Part shown: positions 33,796 to 44,573 of the stretch, piece by piece
Layout: every line of letters begins with the position of its first letter
Position numbering within the stretch: position 1 is the first letter of the stretch
Source: Dipteris shenzhenensis
Taxonomy: Eukaryota > Polypodiophyta > Polypodiopsida > Gleicheniales
Direction: 5' to 3' (one strand)
DNA length: 64,000 nt
NCBI GenBank assembly: GCA_047967505.1
Contig: CM106539.1
Translations under genes and position numbers: made by a program
Notes under the pieces: generated by a model
Told to the model about the DNA's origin: nothing
What the model saw: the letters and a program-made list of their open reading frames with translations, nothing else
The model's database searches: none

Positions 33796-35612
33796 CAACT
33801 TGCTCTCATCTTAGCCCTAGCCTCAGCACCAGCATCAGTAGCAACCTATTCTTTGCTGTTGTTGCACCTTATATCATTGGGCTCTTATTTCTAGCCTTAG
33901 TGCCGGCATCATCAGTATCTTATTCTCTTTTGCAATTGTTGGGGCTCTTCTTGGCCATTAGCTTGGGTCTTGTCCTTAACCTACCACTTGCTCTGGTCAC
34001 CACTTGTCTAACTGCCTATACGATCATGTATCTAGTTGCCACCTTGGCAATGTCCTATCCTTGTTGCTCGCTCTATCCTTGTGGCTAGTTCTAGTGACAA
34101 ACATAATAGACTCACAACAAGTATTAGCAATTATAATAATTTAAACTTAGATTCAATTATGGGATAGAGAGTTTTTATTAAATGACCAATGAAGGGGAGC
34201 AAGGGGAGTGTTTAATTTCTATTCTTTGATTAGCAAGTTAATTAAGAGGATTTTTGGGGATAGCAAGTTATTATAGAATGGTAGCTACAAATTTGGTAGC
34301 CAAGACAGCTAGTTTTTTCATTTGTGTGCCACATATCGAGCATCCACTCCTCCATCTCATCATATAAGGCTGGCCTAACTTTAAGAAAAAATTTCCAATC
34401 ATGCTTGACCCTTATTATAATTGAAAGGGTAAAAACAAATCATGAAATCAATTGACTATTCATAGAAATCCAATGTCTATCAAATTTCCTATCCATAGCA
34501 CATCTAAATCAGATCTATTGACATTATATGTATAGTGAAAGTACTAGCAATGTCATTCTAAAAATTAAGTGAAGAATATCTTGCTAGCAAAGACAGTGTT
34601 TGATCCACATCTAGTGCCACTAATGGACAAAAAATAAGAAAGGTTTAAACTTCATATGGTTATACATTTCTTATAATACTATACTTCATGTAGATGGTTG
34701 CAACGTTGACAAAATAATAACCATTACCATTTGATTCCAATATCCAAAATGCGGTACTTGACAACTTGTACTTTGAATAGTGGGATAAAGAATATGATTG
34801 TGATGTTAGGACTAAGGAAAATGATAGTAGTATCAAAACTATTTCTTTATAATCATCTAGTAAGGATGTGAATTTGGATAAGTTTAATAGTAGTAGTTGT
34901 CAGTATCATTTACTAGTGGAATGATGAAGGCCAATATAAAAAATTGGGTATAGGTAGTAATGTTTTCTACCAAGAATGTGAATGTGGGTAAGTTTTATAG
35001 TAGTTGTTAGTATCATTTACTAGTGGAACCAATTGAAGGCCAATATCAAAAATTGGGTATAGGTAGTAATGTTTTCTACATTTTTCTACTAGTCACAACA
35101 ATTTTTAAGTCTACTAAGCACTAGAACAGTTTGATACCATTATCTAGAATCATACACATTAAATTGGTTTTTAAACCGGTATTTGCAACTAGTATTGACT
35201 TTGGGAAAGTAAACAATTATTAAAGAGAAAAATAGTGGTTACCTCTAGTATTCACGATTTGATGGTAATTGGTATGTGTAAAATGGAAATAGTGAAGAAA
35301 ACTACTAGATTAAATGCACTGTTATCTTCAACGTAGATGTCTTAGCTATATTGGGAAACTTTAGGGATGATTTTAGATGTCTTAACAACATCTCTTAATA
35401 CCAAGAGTTATCTCTTGGCTACATATTTTATTGAGACACTTTTCTTGAGAAAGACAGACATGCATAAACAAAACTAAGTGGTATGTGCATTTACCTGGAA
35501 AAATGGAAAGATTGACAGCATCATCATCCTCAAAGAATCGCATGTTGCAAGAAATACTTTTGTCAATAGTGGTGAATGTATGCAACTATCGGTTCATGTA
35601 TAACAACGTTGT

Positions 35613-35975
35613 TCATAAACCTGTTACATCATTTCCATAATGCTTTAGTAGAGAAGCATCAATTAATACTGCACTCTTGGACTCTTCCAAGGCCTTCTCT
35701 ACTATAGCCAACCTTTCGTTTAGGCCTTCCATCACTTGGAATGCACCCTCATTGTGAGAAAGGTTGTGCTTTACACTCTCCAATGCCTCATTTGTTGCCT
35801 TGCATGCTAACATTTTCAATTTTTGCTTCGCCTCTACTAGGATATCTGATAGTAAAGATTTAGTTATAGGTCCAAGTTGGGCCTCTTGTGGTCCTGGAGT
35901 GCATGTGGTGTCCATGGATGCACAAGTAGTGCCATGGTATCTTGAATTTTTCCGCTTAGTTTTGTTAAGAAGCAA
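35613..35975 (-). CDS. Unknown 120-residue coiled-coil-like ORF in the repeat arm
   Basis: The frame carries QEAQLGPITKSLLSDILVEA, then KATNEALESVKHNLSHNEGA and LNERLAIVEKALEESKS, a heptad-like helical pattern. The right arm (53580-53965, +) keeps the same protein with substitutions and frameshifts near its ends. Downstream on the same strand at 35585-35382 another conserved piece reads FFEDDDAVNLSIFPGK. It may be part of a retroelement or a captured gene; no family was recognised. Coding status is uncertain. Confidence 0.35.
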   Translation of the reverse strand: MLLNKTKRKNSRYHGTTCASMDTTCTPGPQEAQLGPITKSLLSDILVEAKQKLKMLACKATNEALESVKHNLSHNEGAFQVMEGLNERLAIVEKALEESKSAVLIDASLLKHYGNDVTGL

Positions 35976-36123
35976 AACTTTTAAATTGGAGTTGAAAGTT
36001 TTTATGCCCTAATTAAAATTGAAACATTCACCAAGATTTAAATCTTTTAATTTTTAACGATGTCTATGTTAAATATCAATGCTCCACTCTCGTGTAACTA
36101 CGCGGGAACCAGCTAACTCTACT

Positions 36124-36766
36124 TGTAAGCCCCCCATATGAGGAGAAGGCATTTGAGTAGCTTGGTTATCTGGTAGGTCCTGGTTTGGACACCAGATGGG
36201 GGGCATGTGTGGCCTGATGGCTGGATAGCTTCAGGTAGAGTTGGTACACTACCAACTAGGCTACATGCAGGTGTGGGAAGGCATCCCATGACTGACCGCA
36301 TTGAGGGTAGATGGAGCATTTCTCGGGGTAGCCCACTCTCGGGTTGTGGGGCTCGTTTAGAGCCCCAGATGATCCCGGATGGCTTTGGGCCGAACAAAGA
36401 CCATAGGTTAGTTGCTCTATTTTGTGCACCGGTTCTATCATGTGGTCGATGGCCTATTTCGGGACCGAATCGATCGTTTTGGGTGAACTGGGTCGGTCAC
36501 CCAATTGAGTCTAACTGGCTACAAGTGGTGGCTATATAAGAGCAAGCCTGTGAAGCCCATCATCATCACTAGCTACATCAATCCGTCCTCTACTATTTCA
36601 GCATGCCATCAAAGCTTCTCACATAGGAGCGCACAGCTGGAAGGTAGTGCCATCTATTGTATCAGTTCTACAGTAATCAAATATTTGATTCTCCATACTA
36701 TCTATTTTTCTCTCTTGCATACGAGATCCTGTTATCTGTTGAGCACAGACGTATTGTTTTCTTACA
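36124..36766 (+). repeat. Copia-3 5' LTR, left arm copy
   Basis: It begins TGTAAG and ends CTTACA, perfect 6-bp inverted ends, and is followed directly by the primer site. The right arm copy (52960-53269) lacks about 333 bp corresponding to roughly 36250-36580. A 3' LTR was not found. Confidence 0.85.
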
Positions 36767-36778
36767 TGGTATCAGAGC
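36767..36778 (+). other. Copia-3 primer-binding site
   Basis: TGGTATCAGAGC matches the initiator methionine tRNA complement with no mismatch and adjoins the LTR end. The right arm copy has mutated to TGATATCAAAGC (52948-52959). Confidence 0.93.
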
Positions 36779-36839
36779 TTGGACTCTAGCAAGAAGATTT
36801 GGTAGTGTGTTTCTGTTTGTGAGCAGATTGTGAGAGATG

Positions 36840-38034
36840 GCCCGACCCACAAGACTACGAATCCCATTGTTTGGCAAAAGTGAGTTGGACGGCACTAACT
36901 ATCCACTCTAGAAGTTCAAGATGAAGACCATCCTAAGCGCATACGAGCTTTGGGATACTGCTACTGGGGTGGACGTGAAGCCAGTTGCGAGACCGGATCT
37001 AGCCAATGTAGGACAACAGATAGTACCAATTGCGGATGAGAGTCTCGCATGGACAAGAAGAAATGCAGATGCACTGTGTTCTATTGTCTGCAGTGTAAGT
37101 GACTCTGTCATGGCATTAATTCAACATGTCACCACAGCAGAGGAGGCATGGATGGTCTTGAAAAATCAGTACGAGACCATGAATCAGACATGGATTCAGA
37201 ATCTAGAGACTCAACTCACGAACGAGAAATTGTTTGAGTCTAAACCGGTAGAGAAGTTCATCAGCAAGGTGAAGAATCTGCCCGATTAGATGACTATGAT
37301 TGGCAGCACCATCACCAGTGAGAATCGAGCACAAAGGTGCATACGGATTCTCCCACCAAAGTACAACGGTCTTGTTACGGTGCTGAATATGCAGAACAGA
37401 AATCCACCCCTCAACTTTGAGGATTTCAACGCAATACTTCTGGAGGAGGAGATGCGTCAAAAGACGAGGACTGGAGAAGATCGGTTTCTTGACTGGATCA
37501 AAGAAAGGTAAGGGTAAGGACTTTGGTAACCCATCTTCTTCTGATGATAAAAAAAGAAAGAAGAAGGTCAAGTGCTTCTATTGCAACAAGGTAGGGCACA
37601 AGCAGAATGAGTGCTGAAAGAAGATTGCAGATGAGAAGAACGGAATAAAGAAAGAGTCCAGTAATAGCACACAGGTAGTACCAGTAGAGCTATTCATAGC
37701 AATTGAGGAGATTTACATGGAGGCAGTTCATGTACCTGAGAAAGAACCATGGATTATTGATAGTGGTGCATCGCACCACATGACTAGTTGGAAGGATTGG
37801 TATACCTCTCTACATCCGGTAGGGAATGACATCTTGGTAGAAGTCGGCAATGATGCAAAATGTCCAGCAAAAGGAAAAGGTACGATTGCTCTAAACTCAG
37901 ATGGAGTTGTAAAACAGTGGCCGATGTTCTTTATGTGCCAGATATCAAGAGGAACTTCTTGTCCGAAAGGGCCATATCTCTTGAAGGGTGTTATGTGTGT
38001 TTGTTTGAAGAAATGGTTGACACTGGCTTCTTAA
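36840..38034 (+). pseudogene. Copia-3 gag and protease, truncated
   Basis: Gag begins near 36838 and continues as MKTILSAYELWDTATGVDVK and EEAWMVLKNQYETMNQTWIQ, the UBN2-type Copia gag. A stop lies after VKNLPD (37287-37289) and the frame resumes. The zinc knuckle CFYCNKVGHKQNEC is near 37573-37614 and is followed by a stop. Protease reads WIIDSGASHHMTSWKDWY near 37750-37800. The element ends near 38090; integrase, RT and RNase H are missing. Both repeat arms share this truncation, so it predates the duplication. Confidence 0.88.
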
Positions 38035-38439
38035 AAACTAAGCAAGCAATCTACAGTATTCGTGGACTACAGGGAAATGATTGACAAGAAGCTCACTTCA
38101 TCTATCACTGGCGCCATCTTTACCATACTCATTGGGTAAAGACAACCGCATCACAACATCATCTATAAACCCAACCATAACCCGAGGACAGGTAATCAAA
38201 TCGGTCCGGGGGAGTTGTTAACCTTGTGGCAACAAGGTCCAGAAGTGTAGTCTAGGACAACAACTGAGAGCATTGTGTGTGTAGAAAAAGGGCAAAGCTC
38301 CACTTGTAATATCTTGAGCCTAAAAAGATGGTATGATAAATCTTAAAGGACGAGGATGGCCAAAATCCTCTCTAGAAAAGATCCAATCATACTTGCAAAA
38401 TCAAGATCTAGAGAGAGAGAAAGACTAAAAGCCTACACT

Positions 38440-38560
38440 TTCGGAGGTCCCTCCACTTTGTGTAGAGACCCAAAAAGTGCCTCCACTTTGTGTAGAGACC
38501 CAAAAGGTCCCTCAACTTTGTGTCGAGACCCAAAAGGTCCCCCCCAAAAGTGGAGGGACT
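38440..38560 (+). repeat. Tandem repeat, unit about 33-36 bp, three copies
   Basis: CCACTTTGTGTAGAGACCCAA recurs three times with small changes, encoding the STLCRDPKG block in one frame. The right arm (about 51245-51325) has only two recognisable copies, so copy number changed after the arms separated. Confidence 0.85.
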
Positions 38561-38777
38561 CCTATCCAAAAGGTCTCCTACAAAAGAGGTTCCACCATCG
38601 AGGTACCTATGGATTGTGTAGAGACCAACATGTATAAATATCTCTCAATGGAATGAAGCTCCCACTCTTTGGGGTTCAGTGTTCAAACTCACTATTGTGT
38701 TCATGCGATTGATCACCATTGCATCCATGCTCTCTTACACTATTGTGTTCTAGCATACCCTTACCCTTGCACTCTCT

Positions 38778-39061
38778 ACCCTTGTGCTCCCTCCTCCTCC
38801 TCCTTCCTCCCTCCTCCTCCTCCTCCCTCACCCTTCTCCTCCCTCCTCCTCCTCCTCCCTCCATCTCCTCCTCCTCCCTTCTCCTCCTCCTTCCTGCTCT
38901 TCCTCCTCCCTCCTCCTCCTCCCTCCTTCTCCTCCTCCTTCCTCACCCTTCTCCTCCATCTCCTCCTCCTCCCTCCTCCTACTCCTCCTTCCTCCCTCTT
39001 CCTCCTCCTTCCTCCTCCTCCCTCATCCCTTCTCCTCCTCCTCCCTCCACCTCCTCCTCCT
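38778..39061 (+). repeat. (TCC)n-rich tract at the inner edge of the left arm
   Basis: About 280 bp of TCC/CTCC. The tract was split by the Copia-2 insertion and continues at 44574-44630. The right arm has its complement at about 50895-50990, and homology between arms stops inside this tract. Confidence 0.95.
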
Positions 39062-39418
39062 TGTGAAGAGAGTGGGAGAGAAGGAAGGAGTTTCACTTGT
39101 AGCTTTCTCACATACACAATGGGGGAATATACACAAAGGTGGAGGCTGAAAACAGTTTTCCTCTTTTTAGTTGTGAAAGCCAAAGGAACTCTCTCTTAGT
39201 ATAAAAGAATAGGTGAACCCTATATGTGGATCTCAAATCAAACTCAACTAACTAAGGTGGCATACTAATTGAGCCACTAAATAGAGTACATAAAGATAGC
39301 TGTCATCCAGTTATTATTCATCGGTGGTGTACCAACCACATCTGCAGCTAACAAGTCAGTGACATAAATGCACAACGGTCACCCTAGCATATCACGAGTG
39401 GAGCTCGATAACTCAACA
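39062..39418 (-). repeat. Copia-2 3' LTR
   Basis: Runs TGTGAAGAGAGTGGGAGAG…GATAACTCAACA and pairs with 44220-44573. On the plus strand it reads from TG to CA. Confidence 0.95.
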
Positions 39419-41145
39419 CTCTCCCTCGAGCTCGATCCTAATTTCTGTACACCAAGCAGGTCTCTGAACTTGCACAACTTCTCTGCACCCAATGCCTTCG
39501 TTAATATGTTAGCTACTTGATCCTTTGTGCTGACATAAACTAGATCAATAAAACCTACTAGAACCTTCTCCCGCACATAGTGATAATGCACCTCAATGTG
39601 CTTTGTTCTAGCATGATAGACTGGGTTATTTGCCAAGTGTATACTACTCATGTTGTCACAATAAATGACAACTGGCCCACCTGTAGACTGATGCATATCA
39701 TAAAGTAGCTTATGCAACCAAGCTGCCTCACATGCAGCCATTGCTGCACCCCTGTACTCATCCTCTATGCTCGACAAGGCAATTATAGGCTGTTTCTTGT
39801 TGCTCCGAGTGATTACAGCACTCCCAAAAGAGAACACATATCCACTTGTAGATCATCTATCAAAAATACTACCAGCCCAATCAACATTAGTGTATCCATG
39901 CAACTGTATCTGAACCCCAGTCTCATAAAATAGTCCATACTACAATGTGGACTTCACATACCTCAGTATGCATCTAGCCACATCCAAATGCAGTTTCCTT
40001 GGAGCCTGCATAAACTGACTTACATAGTAGGGTCTTTTAGAAGCTCACCTGCATCTGCGCTCAACTTCACATTCTGCTCCAAAGGAACTGAAATAGGCTT
40101 ACAGCCTATCATCCCATATTTGGACAGCATGTCCAATCCATACTGCTTCTACAAGAGCCATATCCCACTTGTGGATCTAATCACCTCAATGCCCAAGAAG
40201 TAATGCAACTCTCCCAAATCCTTCATCTCAAACTTCTGCTTCAATAGCATTTTCACATGAAGGATATCTTCATCACTATCACCTGTGATGATCAAATCAT
40301 CAACATAAATGACAAGCAGCATAATGCCTTTCTTTGTTTTTCTCACATAAAGTAAGAAATCTGTCTTGGAAATTTGAAAGCCAATAGTGACAAGATACTA
40401 TCCTATCTTGTCAGACCATGCTCTGGGTGCTTGCTTCAAGCCATACAAGGCTTTCTTTAACCTGTAAACACTCAGGATGAACAGCATGAACATAACCTGG
40501 TGGCTGCTCCATATAGACCTCTTCTTGCAAATCACCATGAAAGAAAGCATTCTTTACATTCATCTGATGTAAAGACCATCCCTTTGATGCAACCATAGCA
40601 ATGTCTGCTCTTACGGTTGCCATCCTTGCAACCAGACTGAATGTTTCTTCATAATCAATGCCATATGTTTGTGCATACCCCTTGACAACTAATCTTGCCT
40701 TGTCTCTGTTCACAAAACCATCTGCATTATGCTTCACCTTATAAACCCACTTGCAGCCAATTGCATTCTTGTCTTTAGGCAAAGGCACCAATTCCCATGT
40801 AGTATTTGCTTCCAAGGCATCCATTTCTTCATCCATGGCTTTCTCCCATTTTTCTTTTCCCATGGCTTGCTCAAAAGAAGTGGGTTCTGGTTCATGTATC
40901 ACTTTGACCATATAGGCATAGTGAATGGCTGTAAATCCATCATATTTTAGCCTATCCACAGGATGCCTAGCTTTGGTAGACCTGCGTAAAATAGGCTCCC
41001 TACCAGGTGCTCTCAAAACATCCCTTGTCTTCCTTACTCCACGTGTAACAACAGAAGGAATACCCAACTCATCATCAAGGCTCATCATCAAGGCTCTGCT
41101 GTTCTGAGCCACTGGATTCACCATCCATATAAGAGTGACCTGCAT
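39379..41145 (-). pseudogene. Copia-2 reverse transcriptase and RNase H
   Basis: RT (41145-40411) carries TTWELVPLPKDKNAIGCKWV, KARLVVKGYAQTYGIDYEET and QMNVKNAFFHGDLQEEVYM. Motif A normally has Asp where this Asn stands, so a catalytic residue is lost. After a shift, LKKALYGLKQAPRAW is followed by a stop, then YVDDLIITGDSDED (near 40310-40270). RNase H (39837-39379) carries PIIALSSIEDEYRGAAMAAC, EAAWLHKLLYDM, YCDNMSSIHLANNP and HARTKHIEVHYHYVREK. At least three frame breaks are present. Confidence 0.92.
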
Positions 41146-41396
41146 TTACATAAACCATGGGCTAATCTACTTTCTTTTTTCCTTTTCATGATACTTGCAT
41201 ACCACATTCTGCATTGCATTCAGGAGATCCTCCTGGTCTCAATCTACCTATCCATGGCGAAGTATGTAAACCACTGCTAGAGGACACTATAGGTGCACTA
41301 ATATTTTGTGATTGCTGCTATGAATTATGTGCAACATTACCATTTTGTGCATCTACATCATCAATCACATTTACTGGTTTATACCAGCTGCTCATC

Positions 41397-42190
41397 TCAT
41401 CGAAAACAACATCTCTGCTCATTGTAAAGTAGAAGGGTTGTAGCATCTATACCCTTTCTGCTGCAGAGAATAACCAATAAAGATGCACTTCTCAGCTTTT
41501 GGATCCACTTGGATCTCAACTCATCTGGCACATGAACATAGGCAATGCAACCAAAAAATTTCAAATGAGAAATATCTGGTTTCCTACTACGAGTATACCT
41601 CTCCTCTGGCGTCATGCCATGTATTGCTGCAATGGGAGTCCTGTTCATTATGTAGACTGCTGTAGCAACTGCTTCAGCCCAATAATAATCTAGCAGGTCT
41701 TTTTCGTTGAGCATGGCATGAGATACCTCTCCAATATGCCTGTTTTTCCTTTCTACAAGTCCATTTTGATGTGGGGTATGACTGCATGAATATTGTTGCT
41801 TTATGCCATGCTCTTGTAGGAAACTTGCAATCTCATTTGAGAGGTACTCTCCCCCTCCATTTGACCTTAGGCATTTTATTTGTAGGCCTATTTCTTTTTT
41901 AACCATAGCTTTAAGAGCTTTGAAATGCCCAAACACTTTACTTTTCTTTTTCATAAAATACACCCAAACTTTTCTGTTGTAATCATCAATAAAAGTGACA
42001 AAATAATGATAGCCTCCAATAGATGCAGCTTTAGTAGTCCACACATCAGAGTGGATTAATTCCAATGGCCTCTTACTCTCTTGAACATGTCTAGGAAATG
42101 GTTTTCTTACCTGTTTTCCAAATTGATAGGCTTCACATACCTTATGCATTTCTACAACCTTGAACTTAGGCAATCTAGCAACAATATTTT
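41397..42190 (-). pseudogene. Copia-2 integrase
   Basis: Integrase inserts the DNA copy. The zinc finger begins in the upstream frame (IWHKRTGHVN) and ends here as VCEAYQFGKQ, with Tyr replacing the second Cys. The core has LIHSDVWTTKAASIGGYHYF and FIDDYNRKVWVYFM, then LRSNGGGEYLSNEI where DNGGE is usual, so the catalytic Asp is lost. It then has HTPHQNGLVERKNRHI and LKFFGCIAYVHVPDE. A frameshift at about 42190 separates it from protease. Confidence 0.93.
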
Positions 42191-42204
42191 GGGCCTACAT
42201 TAAT

Positions 42205-43701
42205 TTAAGTCAGCTGTACATTAACATGACCAGTGCGTTTATGCCAGATATCAATATCTGCAACTACACCAGTCCCATGTGCAAACATTGCTGCACTCAA
42301 TTCAGGCATGTCCACATCCAACGTAAACATCCTGCCCTCCTTCTTCCCTTTTGCTATCAAGCGACCTTTATTTTTCATATCCTCAACAAAGCATCCATGA
42401 GGATTAAATCTGACCTGCAAGCCTTGCTCAACCATTTGACCAATAGAAACTAGGTTCTTAGTGATATTCGGAACATGAAATACATCAGATAGGTATTTCT
42501 TTTTTCCATCCTGCATAGACAAAGGAATTTTACCAATCTGCACAATAGGATGTGCAGTATCATCTCCAGTCTCCACAAATCCTAGTCTTTCCATTTTCCT
42601 TGCATCCTGCATCCATTCTGCATGACCTGTCATGTGGTTTGATGCACCTGAGTCAACATGCCACACATCATTGCTTTCTTTTGCACTTATCACAAAATTG
42701 GTCATGTGTTGCACCATAAATAGATGCTCATTTCTATCATCACCCTGTCTACTAGAGGATGCAGAATTACCTTGCTGCAATTTTCCAGTCATGATGTCAT
42801 TCTGCTTTTTATAGCAGTCTTTAACCATATGACCCATTTTACCACAATAGTAGCATTCAACATTGTTGTTTGCATTTTGGCCTCTCTGCCATCCACCACG
42901 ACCTCTTTGGCTCCCCCTGCCTCTAAAGTTACCACGTCCTCCTCCATAGGACTGGTTTTCTTGAATTTGCTGCATATTCTGATTTCTGCCACGGCCTCCA
43001 AATCGGCCTGCTCTACCTCTACCTCTACCTCTTCTAGCATTTGAGTAGAAGATAGCTTCTTTTGAAGTTCCTCCTGAAGAAGATGCACCACCATTTCTCT
43101 GCTCTTCAGAAATTAGAAGAGCAATCAACTCCTCAAAATCAAGAAAATTCTCACGGACGGCAATGGATGTCCGGAATTGTGCATAATCCTTTCCTAGACC
43201 ATTCAAGGTCACATAAACTAAATCATCATCTTCCACTGGCGACCCAATAGAAGCAAGTGCATTTGCATTCTTCTTCACCTTCATGTGGTAGTCATTGATG
43301 CTCATATTTTCTCTCTGCACATTATGCAACTTCTACTTGAGCTGCATTTTCCTGGCTTGCGTATTTATGCTATACATTTTTGTCAAAGTATCCCATGCCT
43401 CCTTCGGCGTGCTTGCATCCCAAATATGCACAATCATAGAATCTGAAATACTGATAGACAGCTAGTACATAACTTTTATGGCTCTCTCATGCCAGCCTTT
43501 AAATGCCTACAACTCCTGTTGATTGGGAACATTAGGAATAACTGGTTCTTGTTCAGCTCTAGTAATGAACTCCCAATAGCCTTTTCCCTTAAGGAAATAT
43601 ATCATTCTAAACTTCCATGCTTGGAAATTGTTCTTGTCAAGCTTTTCAGTGATAATCTGTGAAAGAGCATCAAACGCCATTACTGCAAAATATTCTGTCA
43701 C
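42205..43701 (-). pseudogene. Copia-2 gag and protease
   Basis: Gag starts at 43701 (MTEYFAVMAFDALSQIITEK, then DKNNFQAWKFRM). TAG stops interrupt it at 43507-43509 and twice more before 43330, after which a 374-residue open frame runs to 42205. That frame holds an RG-rich stretch, the zinc knuckle CYYCGKMGHMVKDC, and protease DVWHVDSGASNHMTGHAEWM. It then holds LSDVFHVPNITKNLVSIGQM and the start of the integrase zinc finger. The long open part suggests only moderate age. Confidence 0.93.
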
Positions 43702-44206
43702 TGCAAAAAAAACACTTCTGCCTCACAAGGGCAAATCTGCAAAATTGACGAGAGTGGTATTTGACCACACAGTCACCTCCTAGTGACGATTATGCATCAA
43801 CAGGCAATAAGAATGATTTTGCCACTCCCAATATCTCTGCACATAGGCATACAATGTAATTTTTGCAATAACTTTTCACTGACCTGTAGAATAGTGGTCG
43901 CACAGCAAAAATAGGGCACTTTCTTGAGTGCCTGCGGAAAACTTCCGCCACCAAAACGAGCCCCAAAATGGCCTCGAATCAAAAAAGTAATTTCACCAAG
44001 GGCTTTTCCCTAGCCTGTAGCATATACTGCCCTCTCGCCACACTGGAAGGGCGTCCCAATCTAAGACAGTGCACTCTTGCACTTTCCGGTTGTGCTATCT
44101 GCAAAGATTTGCTCCCAAACTCGAAAAAAAAAGGAAAGCAACACTGATCCTCTTACTAGGACACCGCGAACTTGGTTTGCTTTCTTGAGCTCCTTACCAC
44201 AAACCG

Positions 44207-44218
44207 AGCTCTGATACC
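44207..44218 (-). other. Copia-2 primer-binding site
   Basis: The minus-strand reading is TGGTATCAGAGC, a perfect initiator methionine tRNA complement, one base inside the 5' LTR at 44220. Confidence 0.95.
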
Positions 44219-44219
44219 A

Positions 44220-44573
44220 TGTGAAGAGAGTGGGAGAGAAGGAAGGAGTCTCACTTGCACCTTTCTCACATACACAATGGGGGAATATACACAAAAGTGG
44301 AGGCTGAAAACAGTTTTCCTCTTCTTAGTTGTGAAAGCCAAAAGAACTCTCTCTTAGTACAAAAGAATAGGTGAACCCTATATGTGGATCTCAAACCAAA
44401 CTTAGCTAACTAAGGTGGCATACTAACTGAGGCACTAACTAGAGTACATAAAGATAACTGTCATCCAGCAATTCATGGGCGGTGTACCAACCACATCTGC
44501 AGCTAATAAGTCGGTGACATAAATACACAACGGTCACCCTGGCATATCACAAGTGGAGCTCGATATCTCAACA
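44220..44573 (-). repeat. Copia-2 5' LTR
   Basis: Matches 39062-39418. TG at 44220-44221 and CA at 44572-44573. A TATA-like element within the LTR is not obvious. Confidence 0.95.

Larger units (their letters stand above)
32031..39061 (+). repeat. Left arm of a 7-kb imperfect inverted repeat
   Basis: The whole arm is collinear, reverse-complemented, with 50884-64000 after removing 56446-62517. Anchors include 32148-32444 against 63587-63883, 33709-34090 against about 55860-56245, 35613-36005 against 53580-53965, the Copia LTR/gag/protease at 36124-38034 against 51740-53269, and the TCC tract at the inner edge. By eye, mismatch is about 2-3 percent in the outer part, 5-6 percent in the middle and about 10 percent toward the inner end. 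Confidence 0.93.
39062..44573 (-). mobile_element. Copia-2, full-length decayed Copia retrotransposon
   Basis: A 5512-bp element with 357/354-bp LTRs, primer site, gag, protease, integrase, RT and RNase H in Copia order on the minus strand. Perfect CTCCT target duplications (39057-39061, 44574-44578) lie within the TCC tract. Several stops and frameshifts and altered catalytic residues make it inactive. LTRs differ by roughly two dozen substitutions plus a short indel by eye. Confidence 0.96.

Noticed and set aside
33709-34088. Two hydrophobic + frames resembling membrane peptides
   Set aside because: They span LTR-like, Leu/Ser/Ala-biased repeat sequence, and the right arm version is not kept open.
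36207-36539. A 110-residue + frame
   Set aside because: It falls entirely within the Copia-3 LTR, and the right arm lacks most of this stretch.
38669-39199. A 176-residue + frame and overlapping minus frames
   Set aside because: They cover the TCC tract (Pro/Leu/Ser or Glu/Gly/Arg runs) and read into the Copia-2 LTR.
42632-43250. Plus-strand frames of 60-106 residues
   Set aside because: They are antisense shadows of the Copia-2 gag and protease frame.
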